Source: Platanthera guangdongensis (taxonomy: Eukaryota > Streptophyta > Magnoliopsida > Asparagales > Orchidaceae). Taken from it: 64,000 nt of DNA. Below are positions 56,784 through 64,000 of this stretch, piece after piece; position 1 is the stretch's first letter, and each line of letters opens with the position of its first letter. The notes beneath the pieces are model-generated. The model saw only the letters and a program-made list of their open reading frames with translations. It was not told the origin of the DNA and ran no database searches. Both the position numbers and the translations under genes were made by a program. The DNA is taken from contig CM077149.1 of assembly GCA_039583875.1 (NCBI GenBank), forward strand, positions 21,527,194 to 21,591,193, written 5' to 3'.

Positions 56784-59340
56784 CTGGGTTCAGGAGAGAA
56801 CCATAAGGAGTTGGGCTCTATGAAACTCCTAATCTGCAAAAAAGAGAATTTTTGGATCTGCAAAGAGAGATTCAGATTGTTCATGGAAGCATCTGACCCA
56901 GAATTTTCATAACTATCTAAGAAGGACCTTTCATCCCTATGAAGGTCTCAGTTTCAGATACAACTGTCCAGATACCTAAGAAATATTTTGAGATGACCAA
57001 GGATGAGTTCATACTGGCTATAATGGACAAGAGGGCACAAAACATCATTGTGAGTGCCATTAATAATTCAACATTCCTTGAAGCTTATCCACTGCAGGGC
57101 TTCCAAGGAGATGTGGGATACTTTGATTGTCTACATGGAAGGAACTGAATAAGTGAGGGATGATAGAAAATCCCTACATAATCTAGAGTATGAAGCCTTC
57201 AGGCAGACTAAGAAAGATAGCATATCTGAATGTTATGAAAATTCTTTAGAGTGGTGAATGAGCCAAGGACCTATGGGAGGGTCTTCAGCAACTATGAACT
57301 GAATGACAAGTTCCTCAACTCTCTAACCAGAGACTGGGACACCAAGATATGTGCCACTAGAGAGGTGGCTAAGTTATCTAAAACTCCTCCACACACATTA
57401 TTTGGAATATTGCTCTCTTATGAGATACAGCTATCTACCAGAAAGGAGGAGGAGACCATCAACAGATCTCAAGCCAAGGAGAAGACTATGGTCTTCAAGG
57501 CTAATAGCTCTAAGAAGAGCAAGGGGAGGATTGCCTCTCCCCCAAGAAAGCCTGTTGATTCAGACTGTCCTGAGTCAAGCTCATCTGACAAAAACATGTC
57601 AGATGAAGAGTTTGTTTCCTTTAGGCAGTTCAAGAAGATGATGAAGAGGAAGCAGTGGATGAACAGACTTTCCTCCTCCTCTCATCACAAGAAGGATCAT
57701 AACAAGGATGAGAAGAAGTTCTCCAAGGGAGACAGGTATGATTCCAAACCTAGTAAACAGTTTTCCTCTAATATTCTCTGTTACTACTGTAGAAAGGCTG
57801 GGCATATCATTGCTGATTGCCCAGTCAAGAGGAAAGAACAGAAGAAATCTAAGGAGAAGAAGCACCACCATAAGAAGGGCAAGAAGGAAAGGTCCTTCAT
57901 TGCCAAAAAGGAGAAGAGCTGGAGTCAGAGTGACTCGGCTTCTTCATATTTAGAAGAAGAGGAAGCATGCATAGGGCTATTTGCTGTAGTTGCTGATGTA
58001 GATGAAGACTATCATACTGTAAGGATATGTATCATGGCCCCTCTATCACACTCAGACAGTGACACTGAGGTTGATGAAGATGATGGTAGCTGTTATGCTC
58101 TCATGGACATGACAGATGAAGAATCCATCCAGGATCAGCCTGGTCTAGATAAGGTATATTCACTGTCCAGCTCCTCTTTTGGTGCAAACTATGAGACTAG
58201 ACCCAATTCTGATGCATCTTAATCCTATGATGAATATGGGTCAGAATCTGAGGAATATGTCAAACAATTGATTGACAAGTATGGTGCCCTTCTGGATGCC
58301 TTGAAAAGGAGCAAAAGATTGGCCAAGAAACAAGCTGAGGAGATTATCTCCCTATAGCTAGCTGCTTCCTAGCAGTTTGACTCAGCTTCTTTGTTGGATC
58401 AGAAGATGTGGGAAGTCAGCCAACTGAAGGTCATCATAATCATTCAAATTGGGACCATCAGCCGCAAGCTAAGAACTCAATCATTATGGATATGGAAGAA
58501 AGGCTCCAAAGGGAGAAAAGGATTATGGCTAAATATTCAAAGAACAATATAGTGTTTCCCCTGATAGACTCCTTCACCTCTCAATAGGGTCAGAGGGGTT
58601 TGAGATTCATGGGGAACCCTAGAGTTGGACATACCAAAGGGAAAGACAAAGCTCCAATTCAGTCTACCATCTCTTTTGAGAAAGTAGTGTTACTATCAAA
58701 CAGGTATGACCATGAAAATATCTATGCTCACTGGTTAAATGGAAGATCCACAAGTGTGAACAAAAATGTTCACAATTATCATGGAAGGTATGGCAAGGAA
58801 ATGAGTGCCTTTAAGGCCACACATGAGGAAATTCAGATGGCTCGTCATGGACCATTTGTCTTTGGTACCCCATCCTACTCACTCAAAAATAAGGTAGTGG
58901 CATGTAATCAAGCACTTCCAGCAAGCTCTCATACCATAGGTAAGTTAGTCAAAAAGCCTGACTTGGCTATCTATGATGTCATCAATAACTTATCAACTGT
59001 AAAGAAAACTGTTGTTATTGGTATTCAAAAGAAGCCAAGTACATCTACTGACAGACTTACTTTCAGACAGATCCATGTTGAGAGAAACTTTAAGAGGACT
59101 GATGCTCTACCTTCTGAACAAATTGATGTTGGCATGTCAACAAGTGCAGTTCAGAAGAGGAGATACAATATCCATGAGTGTTGGTGTTGCGGTAAAGTGG
59201 GTCACTTTTCCATAGATTACTAGCATAATCTAAATGTTCATAGGGCAAGAGTTAGTCTTCATGTCATAAAAGCTGCAGTTAGACATGTTTAATTTCATAG
59301 TAATATGCACAATGGACCCAACCCCTCTTGGGGTCCTAAG
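56784..59340 (+). pseudogene. gag: E6 gag, broken
   Basis: Closely follows E1 gag. The position of the E1 ATG reads CTG (56784), then GSGENHKELGS. Core DKFLNSLTRDWDTK (about 57308), first zinc knuckle CYYCRKAGHIIADC (57780-57821), acidic Ser-rich region, probable coiled coil (58250-58560), second knuckle CWCCGKVGHFSIDY (59178-59219), whose last Cys is Tyr and is followed by TAG. Frame changes near 56900, 57090-57250 and 58440; stops at 58220, 58360, 58372 and 58587. Confidence 0.85.
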
Positions 59341-62300
59341 GTAACTTGAATTATGTTTCGCAGGATAGTCCAAGTACCCATACTCCTATATAGTACTTGG
59401 ATAGTGGATGTTCCGGGCACATGACAGCAATAAGATGTCACTTGAAGGACTACACTCTTATGAAGAATGGACCTAAAGTTATCTTTAGAGGTTCATATAG
59501 AGAAGCCACCAAGTGATATGGTATGATTACAAATAGCATTGTCTCAATCTCAAAAGTTGCTTATGTGGAAGGGTTACAACACAACCAGATAAGCATAAGC
59601 CAACTATGTGATCTTGGTTATGTCATTGTATTCCACAGAGATAAGTGTCAAATTAAAATGTCTAGTGACCAAGAGGTCATCTTGACAGTGCTAGGAGTGC
59701 AAATGTTTATTGTTTAAACTTTCTATGCTTAAGTACAAACTCTCATATATGTCCAGTTGTAAATGAGAAAGTCTCATATTGTGTACAGTAGCACAAGAGA
59801 CTAGCTCACTTGAACTATAAGAGTATAAGCAAGCTCTTTAGTGATAGTCTAGTCAGGAATTATCCTAGTGTTAAATGCACCAAGGAAGGCATTTGCTCTG
59901 TATGCCAAAACGGCAAGCAGACCAAAGCTTCTTTTCAGAACATTAGGGCCAAGGATTTTGTGAGGTGCTTATACCTCCTGCATATGGATTTATTTGGTCC
60001 TACGCCTGTTCATAGTCTAGGTAGGAAAGTCTATACACTTGTAATAGTTGATGACTTCTCCAGGTTTGCTTGGGTTTTCTTCTAAATAAAAGAAATCTGA
60101 AACCCATGATATCTTTAGGACCTTTGTTATGCAAATTCAGAATGAATTGGACATTTTTGTGGTCAAAGCCTGAAGTGATCATAGTACTGAGTTTCAATCT
60201 GATGGGATGACAAAGTTCTGTGAAGAACAAGGGATTCACGGAGAATTTTAGTCTCCAAGAACACCCTAGCAAAATGGGATAACTGAGACGAAAATCAGGA
60301 CTCTCATTGAAGCTTGCAGGACACTTCTAAGTGACACATCTCTCCCTAAATACTTCTAAGTTGAGGTAGTAAATACTGCATGTCATGTCCTGAATAGGGA
60401 TTCCATCAACAAATATCACAAGAATACTACCTATGAGATCGTGAAGGGCAGAAAACCTAGGATTTCCTATTTTAGGATCTTTGCTAGCAAATGTTATGTG
60501 TCCAACAATAGGAAGTCATATCTGACTAAGTTTGCTGCCAAATCCTATGAAGAAATATTTGTTAGGTATAACAACTAGAGCGGAGTATATATAGTCTACA
60601 ACTTGAAAAATCAAGTTGTAGAAGAATCTGTAAATGTAGTTTTTGAGGAATCATCTATGATTAATAGTGAGCTATCTAGCTCCTCATCTAGATATACATG
60701 TATAGAATAGGTGATGGACAAACTAGCCATCAAGGATGCTCCTCCTTCTACCAATGATGAAGATGAGGGAGTATGCATTTCAGAAGGAGGACAAAGCACA
60801 CATGATGTGGATGAAGATCAGCAAGATCCAACCATTGAAGTCAATGATGCTGAATAGAGATTGTCTCCAATAATCAGACTTCTAAAGAGTCATCCCAGAC
60901 ATCAGATCATTGGTGATGCTAGCCAAGGGGTTACAACAAGGAGCAAAATCATGAACATAGTTATGTACTCCAACGTTTTATTTTAGGTTAAGCCCAAGAG
61001 ATTTGAAGATGCAAACATAGACCAATATTGGATTGTGGGAATGCAAGAGGAACTGAACTAGTTCAAGATATGCTAGGTCTGGAAGCTGGTTCACAGACCA
61101 CAAGGACAAAACATCATTAAAACCAAGTGGATCTACAGGAACAAGTTGCATGAAAATGGTGTTATAATTAAGAATATAACTAGACTGGTGGTCAAGGGTT
61201 ATAGACAAGAAGAAGGTATTTTGATCAAACATTTGCCCTAATGCTTTCCTAAATGGTGACTTAAGAGAAGAAGTCTATGTTGAGCAGGCATCAGGTTTTG
61301 TTAATCTTAACTCTCCTGACTATGTTTATAGACTCAGGAAAGCATTATAAGTGTTGAAACAACCCCTAGGGAATTGTATGAAACTCTATCTAGCTTTATC
61401 ATTGAGAAAACATTCTCAAGGGGAAAGATAGACAAGACTTTATTCCTACGGGAATCTAAGGGTAAGATCATCCTAGTCCAGATTTATGTAGATGACATAA
61501 TCTTTGGTTCTACTGATGATAATCTCTGCAAGAAGTTTGCACAATGTATGTAGGGAAAATTTGAAATGAGAAGTATGGGTGAGATCAAGTACTTCTTGGG
61601 CCTCCAAGTAAGATAATTTAAAGATGGCTTGTCCATCTCTCAGTTTAAGTTCAGTAGTGAGTTAATAATAAAATTTGGCATGGAGAGTGTCTCCATCATG
61701 AAAACTCTCATGGGGTTAAGTATGTCAATAGATAAGGATGAGGCAGGGAAACCTGTTGATGAAATCATGTATAGAGGCATAATTGGCTCCCTCCCTTATC
61801 CAACAACTAGTAAGTCAGACACCATTTATTCTACATGTGTTTGTGATAGAAACCAGGTATGCCCTAAAGAGTCTTATTATTCTGTAGCTAAAATAATTCT
61901 GAGATATCTTAAGGGCACACCAGATCTTGGCCTATGGTACCCTTGGAATAGTAATTTTTAGCTAACTAGGTATTTAGATGCAGATTTTGCAGGTTGTAAA
62001 GAGGAGAGGAAATGCACTTCAGGCCCCTGTCAATTCTTAGGTGGAAGACTTATATCATGGAGTTGCAAGAAGCAGACTAGTGTTGTAATATCAATAGCTG
62101 AGTTAGAGTATATATCTGCAGAAAGTTGTTGTGCACAGTTATTGTGGATCCAGCACTGGCTTCAGGACTACAACCTAAAGCTACGTAACACTCCTTTATA
62201 TTATGATTCTACTAGTGCAATCTCTATTGCTAGCAATCATGTCTCTCACAGTAGGACAAAGAATATAGAGATTAGGTATCAATTTATTAGAGAGCATTTG

Positions 62301-62417
62301 GAAAGTGAAGACATTAGTCTAGAATTTGTCCCCACAGATAAGCAAGTGGCTGATATCTTCACCAAGCCACTTGATGAATCCAAATTCAACACCTTTAAAT
62401 TTGAATTGGTTATGTAG
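59341..62417 (+). pseudogene. pol: E6 pol, heavily decayed
   Basis: Protease LDSGCSGHMTA (about 59398), integrase Cys pair CSVCQNGKQ (about 59898), Asp in LLHMDLFGP (about 59980), Asp in SDHSTEF (about 60176), [10 protein letters not shown] (about 61487), RNase H from about 61950, DSTSAISI (about 62205), end TAG 62415. At 61240/61241 about 90 bp are missing relative to E1, removing the RT stretch between the DQTFAP block and FLNGD. Many stops and frame changes. Not functional. Confidence 0.88.
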
Positions 62418-62514
62418 AATTTAGCCCAACTTCAGTAGCTCTCCATATAGTTTTGCTTATTGTAGGTAGTGTTAATCTCTAAAGGATAAACAAAAGAGAA
62501 TTGGACTAAGTGTC

Positions 62515-62681
62515 CAGGTGTCGAGTGCGTTGTGTCTAAGTGCTCAGGCATCGAGTGCATTGAAGGAACTGCAAGCATCGAGAGCGTCGAGTTCACTCAA
62601 CGCAAGCTCCCAGTGAGTCTATTTTGTAGCTAAGTATTGGAATCAATCACAGTCGTTGATCATTTCTTAATCATAAATAGG
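62515..62681 (+). promoter_or_regulatory. Post-pol palindrome words and TATA-like box of E6
   Basis: TCGAGTGCGTTG, TCGAGTGCATTG and GTCGAGTTCACTCAACGC (62515-62605) repeat the E6 LTR word in decayed form. CATAAATAGG at 62672-62681 matches the E1 extra-ORF box in all but its first base. E7 interrupts six bases later, so the extra ORF is not in the window. Confidence 0.6.
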
Positions 62682-62687
62682 TACGTG

Positions 62688-64000
<1,313 letters not shown>

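Overview
This window is plant nuclear DNA made almost entirely of LTR retrotransposons, nested and truncated. I found no cellular gene, rRNA or tRNA gene. The evidence for a plant is the element types: Sirevirus-type Ty1/copia elements primed by initiator tRNA-Met, an Athila-type Ty3/gypsy element primed by tRNA-Asp, Tat-type gypsy debris, and giant Tekay/Del-like LTRs with TGTAA..TTACA ends. Species cannot be named. Apart from one Sirevirus gag that is open over almost its whole length, every coding region is visibly broken. Element names E1-E11 below are mine.

Layout. (1) 1-24798: E1, a Sirevirus on +, with its 5' LTR cut by the window edge, then gag, pol, an env-like extra ORF and the 3' LTR. 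That LTR is split at 11302-24727 by E10, a complete 13.4 kb Athila-type element with a perfect GTTTC target duplication. (2) 24799-25134: a fragment of another Sirevirus LTR (E11). (3) 25135-30472: E8, a Sirevirus on the minus strand, truncated inside reverse transcriptase; its extra ORF points the opposite way from pol. (4) 30473-35689: E9, a decayed Tat-type gypsy element on the minus strand, containing an unresolved foreign segment at about 32766-33740. (5) 35690-64000: E6, a decayed Sirevirus on +. Its 5' LTR holds E4 (37168-56167, a Tekay/Del-like solo LTR, TSD GGGCA), which holds E3 (39145-53518, a Sirevirus solo LTR, TSD GCAAC), which holds E2 (41065-53190, a complete Sirevirus, TSD GTTTG). 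Another Tekay/Del-like LTR (E7) interrupts E6 at 62688 and leaves the window.

How the parts work together. In each full element the LTR supplies promoter and RNA ends, the primer-binding site and polypurine tract prime DNA synthesis, gag forms the particle, and pol gives protease, integrase, reverse transcriptase and RNase H. The Sireviruses add a third ORF downstream of pol, with its own TATA-like box.

Most notable signals. First, arrays of short, CpG-bearing, family-specific palindromes sit beside TATA boxes in the LTRs and, in E1, E2, E6 and E8, are reused beside a TATA box at the extra-ORF end of the element. The palindrome differs between elements and two LTRs carry composites. Second, the transcribed part of the E1, E3 and E6 LTRs is a chain of small hairpins with different stems joined by a constant TGAG-TGTAGG linker. 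Third, a single conserved stem-loop (AGTGGATGTACCC..GGGAACCACT) recurs in four Sirevirus families.
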